NCBI RefSeq assembly: GCF_900129285.1
Contig: NZ_FQUW01000017.1
Location: forward strand, 1-64,000
From: Desulfofundulus australicus DSM 11792
Lineage (GTDB): Bacteria > Bacillota > Desulfotomaculia > Desulfotomaculales > Desulfovirgulaceae
Direction of reading: 5' to 3'
DNA length: 64,000 bases
In this document: in pieces, positions 1-8,237 of the stretch
Position numbering within the stretch: position 1 is the stretch's first letter
How the letters are laid out: the number at the start of each line of letters is the position of its first letter
The notes under the pieces: model-generated
Databases searched by the model: none
Told to the model about the DNA's origin: nothing
Seen by the model: only the letters and a program-made list of their open reading frames with translations
Position numbers and translations under genes: made by a program

Positions 1-342
1 CGCCGCGTACCAGGTGGCTTCACCGGCCAGGCGGGCATTGGTAAAGTCGCGGAAGTTTTCCTTGACCTGTGCCCGGGCACGGTTCAGTACCGGCACGCAG
101 TCGCCCAGGGTCTTGATCTCTTCCCCGCTCAAACAGCGGATCACCGGCAGATAGTAGGCGGTATCCGGATAACCAATGGGATGGTCCGCCCCGTAGGTGC
201 GAATGGCCTGGTTGAGCAGGATCTCGGCATAGCTCAGAGCGGTAATGGTCCCTTCATAGGCTTCTTTAAAGAGCCGCTTGGGTTCTTTCCCCGGCTCGAT
301 CGCTCCTTCAAAAATCTGGTCAAAATTAATGGCTTCGGCCAT
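1..342 (-). CDS. acsB: CO dehydrogenase/acetyl-CoA synthase, acetyl-CoA synthase subunit AcsB (N-terminal part)
   Basis: The 114 codons visible match the N-terminus of AcsB (begins MAEAINFDQIFEGAIEPG). AcsB is the subunit that condenses a methyl group, CO and CoA into acetyl-CoA at the nickel A-cluster; the cluster ligands lie further downstream, outside this window. The ATG at 342 follows a GGAGGAGGG ribosome site. The gene starts 23 bp after the stop of the CO dehydrogenase subunit, as in acetogens and sulfate reducers that use the Wood-Ljungdahl pathway, so the two are surely co-transcribed. The gene is cut by the window edge. Confidence 0.93.
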   Translation of the reverse strand, partial: MAEAINFDQIFEGAIEPGKEPKRLFKEAYEGTITALSYAEILLNQAIRTYGADHPIGYPDTAYYLPVIRCLSGEEIKTLGDCVPVLNRARAQVKENFRDFTNARLAGEATWYAA

Positions 343-365
343 TATTTTCCCTCCTCCGCCCCAGT

Positions 366-2387
366 TTACCAGTTTTGACAGAGAGCGGTTTCCAGATCTT
401 CGGCCACCTTGCGGTGCACGCCCAGCTTCCAGGTGCGGTATTCCAGCGCATTGAGCAGTTTCTGGATGGCCACTTCGATATCAGGTTCCAGGATGAAATA
501 ACCGCCAAACACATCGCTGGCAATCTGCGTCAAAATGCTGTAGATCAGGTCGGAACCCTCCACCGGGGGCATGGTTCCCACATGGGTGGGCAGGCCAATA
601 GTTACACACCATGTACCAATGCTGGTGGCCTTACCGCTCATGGCCTCCGGAGCCGAGGCGACAAAAGGTACTTTCGGCGTGTCCACGCCCAGATCTTCAG
701 CCATTAGCATCAGGAGTTCAGCCGCCCGGGAGTTATCAACACAGGAACCGATGTGGAATACCGGCGGCAGACCATATTTGAGATCAGCCTTTTCACTGAT
801 CCGCTGGAAGAATTTCTTCAATCCCGGACCGCAATATTCATCCACCTTATCCGGATCCATCAATCCAGCCTTGGCACAGGCCTGGGCATGGCAACCGGTG
901 GATATAACAAATACATCGTTCTTCAACATGGCCTTGGCAATTTCAATATGGGCCTGGTCCTGGAAGGTCTTCAGGTTGTTGCACCCGGCCATGAGGATAA
1001 CGCCTTTCAATTCTCCGGAAAGAATGGCTTCATTAAGCACCCGCACAGGATTGGTGGGGTTAACTGTCTTGAAGAGTTCAAAGATGGCTTCCAGGCTCCA
1101 GCCTGCTACCACCTTGTTCTTCACCTTGGGAATATGCACCGGCCGCGTACCCCGTTCTTTGTATGCTTCGATGGCCTGACGGATAACTTCTTTAGCACAG
1201 GCCATAGCCGATGTTTCCTGATAGTCAATGTGCATGGTGCCGGGGTTCTTCACAATATCCGAAGTGGTAATCAACCTGGTTCCAAAACACTGGGCCACCG
1301 TGTTTAAACCGGGCATGATGCACTGCACATCCACCACCATGGCATCGACAGCACCGGTACAGATGGCCAGTTCCTGGGAGGAGAAGGAGGTGACAACGGG
1401 AATACCCTGACGCATGAGCACCTCGTTACCCGTACAGCAGATGCCGGCCAGGTTGATTCCGGCCGCACCGGCAGCCCTGGCTTCGTCTTCCAGCTCCCGG
1501 GCCGCCGCCACAATCATTTCGCTCAAGAGGGGATTGTGGCCGTGCACAATAATATTGACTTTCCGGGGATCCAGAACCCCCATGTTGGCTTCACTGACAA
1601 TAGGCCTGGGCGTACCGAAAATAATATCGGACAAATCGGTAGCAATCCACTTGCCGGCCAGGTCGGCCAGGCCTACCCGTACGGCGCTGAAAACCAGGTT
1701 TACCGGGTCATTATCCATACCTACGTGGGCCTGGGTAACCAGGTCGGAAATGGTGGCATGAATCCCGTGGGGCATGACCATATGGCTTCTGTACCTATCT
1801 ACGCGGGCGGGAATTTGCTGCTTGACCACCCACGTGGTTTCCCCTTCTCCTTTCAGACGCCGGAAATCTTCCAGTGCCATTTCCGCCAGTTCCTTTGCCA
1901 GGGCCATAGTATCTTTACCTTCGGTTTCAATGCCCACCTTCCTGCAGATACGCACCAGCTTCTCGGGATCTTTAACGGAATAATCGGGAGCCTTCCCTTC
2001 CGCAACCATTTCCAGGACATGGGCGATATGATTTCCATGCTGGGCATGGGAGGCACAACCGGTGAGGATCATCAACCCTACGCTGCGGGCCACAATGGTC
2101 CACGAATTGGCCCCGCATATACCCCTGCTGGCCGGGCCTTCCTCTGCTTTAATCCGGCACGGGCCCATCATACAAAAACGACAGCAGATCCCCTTATAGC
2201 CAAACTGACATTGGGGTTGCTGGGCCACCACCCGGTCAAAGGCGGTAACCACACCCTGCTCCCGGGCTACATCAATCATTTCCAGGACTGCCGGGTCGAC
2301 AGAACGCCTTACATTTTTGGGATCAATGACCCTGGGAGTTTTATCCGAGGGCCGGCTGGTAAGCTGGGGATCCCTAAACCTTGGCAT
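366..2387 (-). CDS. acsA: Anaerobic Ni-Fe CO dehydrogenase catalytic subunit
   Basis: This 673-residue protein is the Ni,Fe-containing CO dehydrogenase (AcsA/CooS), which interconverts CO2 and CO. The length is that of the family. Near residues 58-80 it carries the cysteine-rich stretch for the B and D clusters (QCQFGYKGICCRFCMMGPC), and further cysteines and histidines of the C-cluster region follow, for example GICCTGNE, MAGCNNLK, STGCHAQACAK and HIGSCVDNSRA. The ATG at 2387 has AAGGAGGT upstream. It is directly followed by acsB, so it belongs to the acetyl-CoA synthase complex rather than to a free-standing CO-oxidising system. About 420 bp without a gene lies upstream. Confidence 0.96.
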   Translation of the reverse strand: MPRFRDPQLTSRPSDKTPRVIDPKNVRRSVDPAVLEMIDVAREQGVVTAFDRVVAQQPQCQFGYKGICCRFCMMGPCRIKAEEGPASRGICGANSWTIVARSVGLMILTGCASHAQHGNHIAHVLEMVAEGKAPDYSVKDPEKLVRICRKVGIETEGKDTMALAKELAEMALEDFRRLKGEGETTWVVKQQIPARVDRYRSHMVMPHGIHATISDLVTQAHVGMDNDPVNLVFSAVRVGLADLAGKWIATDLSDIIFGTPRPIVSEANMGVLDPRKVNIIVHGHNPLLSEMIVAAARELEDEARAAGAAGINLAGICCTGNEVLMRQGIPVVTSFSSQELAICTGAVDAMVVDVQCIMPGLNTVAQCFGTRLITTSDIVKNPGTMHIDYQETSAMACAKEVIRQAIEAYKERGTRPVHIPKVKNKVVAGWSLEAIFELFKTVNPTNPVRVLNEAILSGELKGVILMAGCNNLKTFQDQAHIEIAKAMLKNDVFVISTGCHAQACAKAGLMDPDKVDEYCGPGLKKFFQRISEKADLKYGLPPVFHIGSCVDNSRAAELLMLMAEDLGVDTPKVPFVASAPEAMSGKATSIGTWCVTIGLPTHVGTMPPVEGSDLIYSILTQIASDVFGGYFILEPDIEVAIQKLLNALEYRTWKLGVHRKVAEDLETALCQNW

Positions 2388-2767
2388 TTATCTGACCTCC
2401 TTAGTTAAAAATGACCGGGCTGAAATACACCTAATCTCTCTCCACCCTTTAACTCCTTACCCCGGGGCTGTTCGCATTGGTTCCCCCCTCTTTGAAAAAT
2501 TTAAGCACAGCAAAGTACCAGAAACTATTAGTTATAGCTTATCAAAGAATGGATTATTGGACAAATGTTAATTATGGCCGTATTCTTCCACTTTGGAGCA
2601 AATAATGAATTTATGTTCAAATCGCAAAAGTATCTTAATATTTTGTCAGGACAACCTGCTGAGGATTGCCGTCCCCTGCAACGGTATAGAGAGCAAGAGC
2701 CAAATAATAAATACAGGTTGCCGGAAAATGCTGTTCTCTACGTTCAGTTCCTTTTACCAGGCAAGAA
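2388..2767. other. Gene-poor stretch upstream of acsA
   Basis: This 380-bp stretch holds the acsA ribosome site next to 2390-2400 and then AT-rich sequence around 2500-2660. I see no open frame with coding character and no hairpin I would trust. The acsA promoter must lie here, but no convincing -35/-10 pair or sigma-54 site was found. Confidence 0.5.
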
Positions 2768-2799
2768 TAAGAAAAAGCCGGTACACAGGGATACCGGCC
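2768..2799 (-). terminator. Intrinsic terminator after the DUF5320 genes
   Basis: On the minus strand GCCGGTA and TACCGGC (777-783 and 792-798 within kb 2) form a stem with an 8-nt loop, followed by TTTTTCTTATT. It sits 13 bp past the stop of the DUF5320 protein at 2812 and ends that operon. Confidence 0.85.
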
Positions 2800-2811
2800 A
2801 AAAGTTACAGA

Positions 2812-3150
2812 TTATTTATCTTCTTTTTCTTCATCACTCTGAATTTGTTCGAGACGTTTTTTGAGCCCCTGGAGTACGTTCTCGAAATGGGAAATCCGGG
2901 CTTTTAACCAGCCTGCCTCATCGCCTGCAGCCGGGGGCAGGCCACCCCACCAGAAACCTGCAGCCGGGGGGATGCCACCCCACCAGAAACGGCCACGGCG
3001 CCCGGCACCCCAGCCGGCACCCCGGCGGGGACGGCACCACCATCCGGGAGCACTGGCAAAACCCGGCTGGTTGTATCCGGTACAAAATCCCATACCTCTT
3101 CCGGTCATTGGACCTGCACCCCAGGGACCAGTTCTGTCACCACGCGGCAT
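2812..3150 (-). CDS. DUF5320 family small Gly/Trp-rich protein
   Basis: This protein of about 112 residues begins MPRGDRTGPWGAGPMTGRGM, the GPxGxGPMTGRGxGFC signature of DUF5320. The middle is rich in Arg, Gly and Trp. The last 35 residues (AGWLKARISHFENVLQGLKKRLEQ) look like an amphipathic helix. Two tandem 33-bp repeats encode WWGGxPPAAGF units around residues 58-78. The ATG at 3150 follows GGAGGAGGT; a TTG at 3156 is an alternative start. Function is unknown; such proteins commonly sit beside NifX/NifB-like and Mrp-type metal-cofactor genes, as here. I would place it in a sigma-54-controlled metal or redox operon by inference only. Confidence 0.8.
   Translation of the reverse strand: MPRGDRTGPWGAGPMTGRGMGFCTGYNQPGFASAPGWWCRPRRGAGWGAGRRGRFWWGGIPPAAGFWWGGLPPAAGDEAGWLKARISHFENVLQGLKKRLEQIQSDEEKEDK
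2924..2989. repeat. Two tandem 33-bp repeats inside a DUF5320 gene
   Basis: Copies at 2924-2956 and 2957-2989 begin CCTGCAGCCGGGGG and end CCCCACCAGAAA; they differ at only about three bases. In the protein they give two in-frame 11-residue units. Confidence 0.85.
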
Positions 3151-3178
3151 CTCCAACCGACCTCCTCCGTTTTTTAAT

Positions 3179-3370
3179 TCAATAAGTTTTTTTTCGCCAG
3201 GTACAGGGTTTGGAAGAATATTTCCTCCTGCCCCGGATAACCCTGAAGGAAAAAGGTTTCCAGGTAGAAACTCCAGACATCTCGCTCGTTAAAGGAACAA
3301 TACAATATCCCCGGCCCCGGCCGGTCATGGGACCGGCTCCCCGGGGGCCACTGCCGTCAAAACCGGGCAC
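3179..3370 (-). CDS. Second DUF5320-like small protein, tail possibly frameshifted
   Basis: The start is chosen at GTG 3370 because AAAGGAGG lies 8 nt upstream and the product then begins MPGFDGSGPRGAGPMTGRGR, a textbook DUF5320 N-terminus. The predicted tail (residues 24-63) is basic and does not look like the usual helical end. In the -1 frame the same DNA reads WSFYLETFFLQGYPGQEEIF and stops near 3180, which looks more like protein. Either a frameshift just after the GYC motif has damaged the gene, or the overlap is chance. The NifX-like gene ends 14 bp upstream. Confidence 0.6.
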   Translation of the reverse strand: MPGFDGSGPRGAGPMTGRGRGYCIVPLTSEMSGVSTWKPFSFRVIRGRRKYSSKPCTWRKKTY

Positions 3371-3384
3371 TATGTTCACCTCCT

Positions 3385-3747
3385 TTACCACCGGCCGCGA
3401 TGACGGTGCCGCCACCTGTGGCAACCGGGCATGGAATAATTTTCTTGATCCAGCCGGCCTTGAAGAAAGGCCCATAAAACTTCCTCCACCTCGCCCGTCA
3501 CCCAGGGGATGACCCGTATTCCCCGGGAAACCAGCTGGTAATAAAGGAAGTTGCTTATGCCGCCGCAAATAAGCACCTCCACACCCTGTCGAACCAGCTG
3601 TTCCAGCCGGGAAGGCCAGGCTGAATCAAGTTTTACCCGTCTCCAGGTAACAGGCCGTCCCCGGTCTATTTCCACCACCAGCGCTTCCTGAGCCACGTCA
3701 AAGAGGGGGGATATGCGATTACCCCATCTGGTGAGAGCAATTATCAT
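3385..3747 (-). CDS. NifX/NifB-type dinitrogenase iron-molybdenum cofactor-binding family protein
   Basis: The 120-residue product begins MIIALTRWGNRISPLFDVAQ and contains LICGGISNFLYYQL near residue 60, typical of the NifX/NifB C-terminal fold (RNase H-like) that binds or carries Fe-S/FeMo cofactor precursors. No nitrogenase genes are seen, so a role in general Fe-S or metal-cluster handling is more likely. The ATG at 3747 is preferred over an upstream GTG at 3759 because family members start with this MxIAxT motif. It is the first gene after the sigma-54 promoter at 3826-3841 and precedes the two DUF5320 genes. Confidence 0.8.
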   Translation of the reverse strand: MIIALTRWGNRISPLFDVAQEALVVEIDRGRPVTWRRVKLDSAWPSRLEQLVRQGVEVLICGGISNFLYYQLVSRGIRVIPWVTGEVEEVLWAFLQGRLDQENYSMPGCHRWRHRHRGRW

Positions 3748-3825
3748 CGATCCCCACACCCCGCAAGATTACAGCCCGCTTAAATGTTCCGGCAGGGCTA
3801 CCTGCACCGGCTGCAACATTAAGTA

Positions 3826-3841
3826 AGCAATACCCATGCCA
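3826..3841 (-). promoter_or_regulatory. Sigma-54 (-24/-12) promoter
   Basis: The minus strand reads TGGCATGGGTATTGCT, which fits TGGCAC-N5-TTGCW with exact GG-to-GC spacing and a single mismatch at the sixth base. It lies about 80 bp upstream of the NifX-like start and just downstream of a gene for a sigma-54-dependent activator. Confidence 0.8.
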
Positions 3842-3891
3842 GCCCTCCAGAACCCGATGTTCAACGCTTCCCTTGCTTAGCCGGATTTTCC

Positions 3892-3919
3892 CTTAAAACA
3901 AAAAGGTGCAAATTGCACC
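3892..3919 (-). terminator. Probable terminator of the sigma-54 activator gene
   Basis: The near-palindrome GGTGCAAATTGCACC (3905-3919) is followed on the minus strand by TTTTTGTTTTAA. It could end transcription of the activator gene at 3956. The same palindrome may instead be, or also be, an activator binding site (see the entry at 3907-3949). Confidence 0.5.
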
Positions 3920-3949
3920 ACCTTTTCAAAGGGAATATTGCAAGATGCA
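3907..3949. promoter_or_regulatory. Twin TGCAA-N2-TGCA sites, candidate activator-binding sites
   Basis: Two 11-bp elements, TGCAAATTGCA at 3907-3917 and TGCAAGATGCA at 3939-3949, share 9 of 11 bases and start 32 bp apart, about three DNA turns. Each lies in a longer inverted repeat. They are 65-125 bp upstream of the sigma-54 promoter, the usual place for enhancer sites of an activator. Confidence 0.6.
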
Positions 3950-3955
3950 ATGCCA

Positions 3956-5290
3956 TTAACTACCCGGAACTTTCAGGCCATATTTTTTAATTTTCCGCCA
4001 GAGGGTGGTTTTATCGATACCCAGTTCTTTTGCGGCCAGGCTGCGTTTCCCGCGGTTGCGAACCAGGGCTTCATAAATCATCCGGGCTTCCATTTCGGCC
4101 AGGGTCTTGATACCATGCCCGGAAGAACTTTCAGCGGGCTTCAGGTAAGCAGGCAGGTGCTCCGGCTTGATGAGCCCGCCCTTGCAGAGGATGAAAGCAT
4201 GTTCGATAATATTTTCCAGCTCCCTGATATTACCTGGAAAATCGTGCTGCCATAACAGAGCCAGGGCTTCCTCGGAAATCCCATCGATGGCTTTGCCCCG
4301 CAGGATGTTTAACCTGTCGATAAAATGTTCTACCAGCAGGGGAATATCTTCCTTACGTTCAGATAAGGGGGGTAAGGTAACTTTAATTACGTTAATCCGG
4401 TAGTATAAATCACGGCGAAATAACCCCTTTTCCACCAGCTCGGCCAGATCTTTATTGGTAGCCGCCAGTATCCGCACATCGGCCTTTACCGGGCGCACCG
4501 CACCCAGGGGTTCAAATTCTTTTTCCTGCAGAACCCGCAGCAATTTAACCTGCAGGGCCGGGGAAATATCGCCTATCTCATCAAGGAAAAGTGTACCCCC
4601 CTGGGCGAGGGCGAAACGACCGGGTTTGCTCTTTCTGGCATCTGTAAAAGCGCCGGCCTCATACCCGAAAAGTTCCGATTCCAGCAGGGTGTCAGGAAGG
4701 GCGGCACAATTAACGGCCACCAGGGGTTTATCCCGCCGGGGGCTTAAATTGTGTATGGCCCGCGCCAGAAGTTCCTTCCCGGAACCGGTCGGCCCTTCTA
4801 TTAACACCGTGCTATCGCTTTCCGCTATATCCGGCAAAAGGGAAAAAATCTGTTGCATCCGGTGATTCCTGCTGATGATATCGGCGAAAGTATGACGCCC
4901 CCGCAACTCCCTGCGCAATTCTTCAACCAGGGAAAGGTCCCGGAAGGTTTCCACCCCGCCAATCACCTGCTGGTGCTCATCCCTTAAAATACCTGTGCTT
5001 ATGCTGATGGGAACTTTTTTACCGCAGGCATTGACAATATGAACGGCTTTATTCATCACCGGACAGCCGGTTTCCAGGGTTTGCTTCAGTGCACATTCTC
5101 TCTCGCAAATGCTGGCCCGGAAAACTTCCCAACAAAAACGTCCCACTGCTTCCTCCCGGGACACTCCGGTAATTTTTTCCGCAGCCCGGTTGAAATAAGT
5201 AATGCGCCAGCCGGTGTCGACTGTAAAAACACCGTCACTAATGCTATCCAAAATAACCCGGGTGATGCCGTGTTCAGCTGCTACCTTCAT
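3956..5290 (-). CDS. PAS-domain sigma-54-dependent transcriptional activator
   Basis: The 444 residues contain an N-terminal PAS domain (about 8-120) with several cysteines (GRFCWEVFRASICERECAL), an AAA+ core (about 138-365) with Walker A GPTGSGKE and Walker B GGTLFLDEIGD, and a C-terminal Fis-type helix-turn-helix (GKRSLAAKELGIDKTTLWRK). The sigma-54-contact loop reads GAFTDA instead of GAFTGA. Enhancer-binding proteins of this class remodel RNA polymerase bound at -24/-12 promoters; one such promoter lies 115 bp past its 3' end, so it probably controls the NifX/DUF5320 genes. The PAS cysteines suggest a redox or Fe-S signal, by inference. Confidence 0.93.
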   Translation of the reverse strand: MKVAAEHGITRVILDSISDGVFTVDTGWRITYFNRAAEKITGVSREEAVGRFCWEVFRASICERECALKQTLETGCPVMNKAVHIVNACGKKVPISISTGILRDEHQQVIGGVETFRDLSLVEELRRELRGRHTFADIISRNHRMQQIFSLLPDIAESDSTVLIEGPTGSGKELLARAIHNLSPRRDKPLVAVNCAALPDTLLESELFGYEAGAFTDARKSKPGRFALAQGGTLFLDEIGDISPALQVKLLRVLQEKEFEPLGAVRPVKADVRILAATNKDLAELVEKGLFRRDLYYRINVIKVTLPPLSERKEDIPLLVEHFIDRLNILRGKAIDGISEEALALLWQHDFPGNIRELENIIEHAFILCKGGLIKPEHLPAYLKPAESSSGHGIKTLAEMEARMIYEALVRNRGKRSLAAKELGIDKTTLWRKIKKYGLKVPGS

Positions 5291-5402
5291 ATACGTCCCA
5301 GCCCTTAATAATTTTTACGTATGTCCATAATATCACTTTTTAAGGACGGAAGCAACGGCCCGGGCCGGAAGAAAATCTTTCCCCTCCGCAAACCTGACCA
5401 TA

Positions 5403-5431
5403 AAACAAAAAACCCGGCACCTACTGCCGGG
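5403..5431 (-). terminator. Intrinsic terminator after the HdrD-like gene
   Basis: CCCGGCA and TGCCGGG (5413-5419, 5425-5431) pair, and the minus strand continues TTTTTTGTTTTA. It lies about 145 bp after the stop of the gene at 5576. Confidence 0.9.
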
Positions 5432-5575
5432 ACAAACTCAACATCAATGGGATGGTAAAATGCCTTGGAGGGAAGATTCCAGCAGGATGATAGCTGGCTA
5501 TTCCTGCCGGAGTCTTCGGAGAAAATATTCCCTGCTCCTCTCACCCACCTTTCCCTTTTGTTATTAAAGTAACCT

Positions 5576-6829
5576 TTACTTTAATTGTTCCCTTTCCGCT
5601 TTACTGGGTAAGATAAGAGCATTGCTTACCAGATGATGGATATGCCTGACCTTGCAGTCCAGCTTATAATACTTGATGATGTCGGTCAGCTGGTCGTAAC
5701 AGTTATGGCAGGGTGTAACCACTATCTTGGCGCCTGTAGCCTTAATTTGTTCAGCCTTCAGTTTCCCTTTGGCCATCCGGTAGGGGTAAATGTCCTTCCC
5801 CATGGCCAGCAGCCCGCCGCCCCCACCGCAGCAGTAGTTGTACTGGCGGTTGGGCCACATCTCCACAAAGTCCATACATACCTGCTGCAGGCAGTAGCGT
5901 GGTTCCTCCACCACTCCCTCTTTACGTACCAGGTTGCAGGGATCGTGGAAGGTAACCCGCTCGGTGTTCCGGGTACGGTCAACCTTTATGCGCCCTTCTT
6001 TAATCCATTCCGCCTGCAACTGCACAAAGCTGCGTACGGGATAGGTCGCACCATTAAGCCATACAATCCTGCCCCAGCGCTGGGCCCGGAAGGCATGTCC
6101 ACATTCGGTAATGATTACTTCCTTTACTTTCAAGCGCTCAAATTCCTCCATGGTACGTCGTACCATGGTGGTTGAATCCTCATCATCACCGTTGAACAAA
6201 GCGTAGTGAGTGGCGTCCCACCAGCGGCTGCTGACAGTCCAGCTGGCCCCCGCAGCCCACATAATCTTGGCAATGCTCTGGATATCCTGGGGATAATATT
6301 TTATTTCCCGGGGGTCCCACATGAAAAGGAACTCTGCCCCTTCCTGGTCCACGGGGATTCTGGCGTTGGGATCTCCAACTTCCTGCTGCAACTCCTCCTC
6401 CATCCATTCCAGGGTCTCCAGGTACTCTTCCGTGGTTACCTCCATCTGGTTACCGGTACGGATTTGCGCATCCACCACATCCTGCAAAAATCCCGGTGCC
6501 TTGAGGCCAAAGTTTTTGGGACTGCGGATGGTTCTTACCAGCCCGGCAATATCTACATTCATCGGGCAATGGAGGGTACAGCGCCCGCACATGGTACAGG
6601 CCCAGATAAAAGTTGAAGATAAAACCTCCTCCCGCATGCCCAGAACTACCTGGCGGATGAACTTGCGCGGGTCGGCATGATCATGCACCCCGTTATAAGG
6701 GCACCCGGCACTGCACATGCCACAGGTCAGGCAGTTGTATAAATCGGCCGGATTCTTGTCCGTCGTGAACTTGGAGACAACTTCGCTCATGAACGTTGGG
6801 TCCAGTTTACTGGCCGCAATTGTTTCCAC
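5576..6829 (-). CDS. HdrD/DsrK-like Fe-S protein with CCG domains
   Basis: The 417-residue protein has two [4Fe-4S] motifs near the N-terminus (CLTCGMCSAGCP at about 33 and CTMCGRCTLHCP at about 78) and cysteine-rich CCG regions in the second half (ECGHAF, DPCNLV, NYCCGGGGG, TPCHNC). That is the layout of heterodisulfide reductase subunit D and of DsrK, HmcF and TmcB. No membrane segment is visible. Such proteins pass electrons between quinol or membrane partners and thiol-disulfide or sulfite-reduction chemistry. It stands alone here, without HdrE, DsrM or flavoprotein partners, so the donor and acceptor are unknown. The start is GTG 6829 after GGAGGAAG. Confidence 0.88.
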   Translation of the reverse strand: METIAASKLDPTFMSEVVSKFTTDKNPADLYNCLTCGMCSAGCPYNGVHDHADPRKFIRQVVLGMREEVLSSTFIWACTMCGRCTLHCPMNVDIAGLVRTIRSPKNFGLKAPGFLQDVVDAQIRTGNQMEVTTEEYLETLEWMEEELQQEVGDPNARIPVDQEGAEFLFMWDPREIKYYPQDIQSIAKIMWAAGASWTVSSRWWDATHYALFNGDDEDSTTMVRRTMEEFERLKVKEVIITECGHAFRAQRWGRIVWLNGATYPVRSFVQLQAEWIKEGRIKVDRTRNTERVTFHDPCNLVRKEGVVEEPRYCLQQVCMDFVEMWPNRQYNYCCGGGGGLLAMGKDIYPYRMAKGKLKAEQIKATGAKIVVTPCHNCYDQLTDIIKYYKLDCKVRHIHHLVSNALILPSKAEREQLK

Positions 6830-7143
6830 GCGGCTTCCTCCCCCCGCAAAATCTAATGGTTATTAATATAAAATTATCAAAGGCCTGTACTTATGGGCAA
6901 ACGTTATTTACGGCCATTACCTTCCTTTTACGAACAATATTATGATTTTATGACCAAATTTAAAGGGTGAGAAATATTTCTGAAAAGAAAAACAGGATAT
7001 AGCTAATATTCACTTTTGTGGCTGGTAAATCAAGCCTCCCGGCCGGTATGACCACCGGCTTCTCCCAGCAGTTGACTGCAGAGGCAAAGAATGATACAGT
7101 TAGCTTGAAGAATTTGCGGGACACTGGTGAGGTGGATACTGAG

Positions 7144-7989
7144 ATGGTTAAAATAACCGTGCTGAGCGAAAATACCGTGGGGATACCCAGCGGCTTAACG
7201 GGAGAATGGGGCCTGGCCCTGCTGGTAGAGAATGCCGGAGCAAAAATTCTCCTGGATACGGGCGAGCGGGGAAATATCCTGGCCAATGCCGCCGCCCTGC
7301 AGGTAAACCTGCGGGAGGTGGACGCGCTGGTCATGAGCCACGGTCACTACGACCACAGCGGGGGAATGCGGGATTTCCTGCGCCTGCGCGGGGAAGTGCC
7401 CGTTTATGTTCACCCCGACTTTTTCAGCCCGCATTATTCGGCCCGACCCCGGGAACAGTACATCGGAGTACCTTACTGCCGGGAGGAACTGGAGAGCCTG
7501 GGCGCCAGGTTCGTCTGGGAACGAAATCCCCGGCAAATAGCCCCCGGCCTGTGGATCAGCGGCGAAGTCCCACGCCAGACTGCCTTTGAAAAAGGAGACA
7601 GCCGTCTGGTCACCGTGGAAAATGGTCAAAAAATACCCGATCCCCTCCGGGATGATATGAGCCTTTACTGTGTCACCGATGAAGGACTGGTGATCATCCT
7701 GGGGTGTGCCCACGCAGGGGTCGTCAATATTGTGGAACATGCCCGCCAGGTAACCGGAGTGGACCGTATCTACGGCATAATTGGCGGAACCCATCTGGGT
7801 CCTGCATCCAGGGAACAGCAGGAAGCCACCATTACCTACCTGCAGGGCCTTAACCTGAAGTTCCTCGCTGCCAATCACTGCACCGGCCTGCCTGTAGCAG
7901 CCCATCTCGCCGCCATTTTTGGTCCTGTCTTCCATTTTGCACCCGCCGGTGCCTGCTTCAAACTGCCTTTAAAAGATGGTGATGACTGA
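7144..7989 (+). CDS. Metallo-beta-lactamase fold hydrolase (dihydropterin-phosphate synthase-like)
   Basis: The 281-residue product begins MVKITVLSENTV and carries the metal-binding motif MSHGHYDHSGG at about 62-72 and later histidines (LGCAHAGVVN, ANHCTG). The arrangement fits the family that includes archaeal 7,8-dihydropterin-6-methyl-4-(beta-D-ribofuranosyl)-aminobenzene 5'-phosphate synthase; in bacteria the substrate is usually unknown. The ATG at 7144 is chosen because family similarity starts there and GAGGTGG precedes it, although the frame is open upstream. Its stop overlaps the start of the XRE gene (TGATGA), so the two are translationally coupled. Confidence 0.85.
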   Translation: MVKITVLSENTVGIPSGLTGEWGLALLVENAGAKILLDTGERGNILANAAALQVNLREVDALVMSHGHYDHSGGMRDFLRLRGEVPVYVHPDFFSPHYSARPREQYIGVPYCREELESLGARFVWERNPRQIAPGLWISGEVPRQTAFEKGDSRLVTVENGQKIPDPLRDDMSLYCVTDEGLVIILGCAHAGVVNIVEHARQVTGVDRIYGIIGGTHLGPASREQQEATITYLQGLNLKFLAANHCTGLPVAAHLAAIFGPVFHFAPAGACFKLPLKDGDD

Positions 7990-8234
7990 TGAGTCTGGAT
8001 GAGGTTAGAAAGAAACAGGGCTTCACAGCTGCGGCCATGGCCACCAGAGTGGGAATTACCGTGCGGGAGTTGCTGGCCATAGAAAGGGGACAGCAATACC
8101 CCCGCTTATGCGTAGCCCAGAAATGGGCCAATGCCCTGGGGCTGAGTTTTGAGGAGTTTTCCCGCCACTTTTATGAAAAAGCAGACCCGGCCCAGTTGCT
8201 TCAATGTACACTTGAAGAACAACAGGAGGGTTAA
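7989..8234 (+). CDS. Small XRE-family helix-turn-helix protein
   Basis: This 81-residue protein is mostly one helix-turn-helix domain: VRKKQGFTAAAMATRVGITV followed by the recognition-helix region RELLAIERGQQYPRL. It resembles the DNA-binding half of Cro/CI-type regulators, with no sensor domain. The ATG overlaps the stop of the hydrolase gene, and another small gene starts 3 bp after its stop. It may regulate its own operon; target DNA is not identified. Confidence 0.85.
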   Translation: MSLDEVRKKQGFTAAAMATRVGITVRELLAIERGQQYPRLCVAQKWANALGLSFEEFSRHFYEKADPAQLLQCTLEEQQEG

Positions 8235-8237
8235 AAT

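Noticed and set aside
5305-5544. 79-codon frame on the minus strand after the HdrD-like gene
   Set aside because: It runs through an intrinsic terminator (5403-5431), has no ribosome site and no protein-like pattern.
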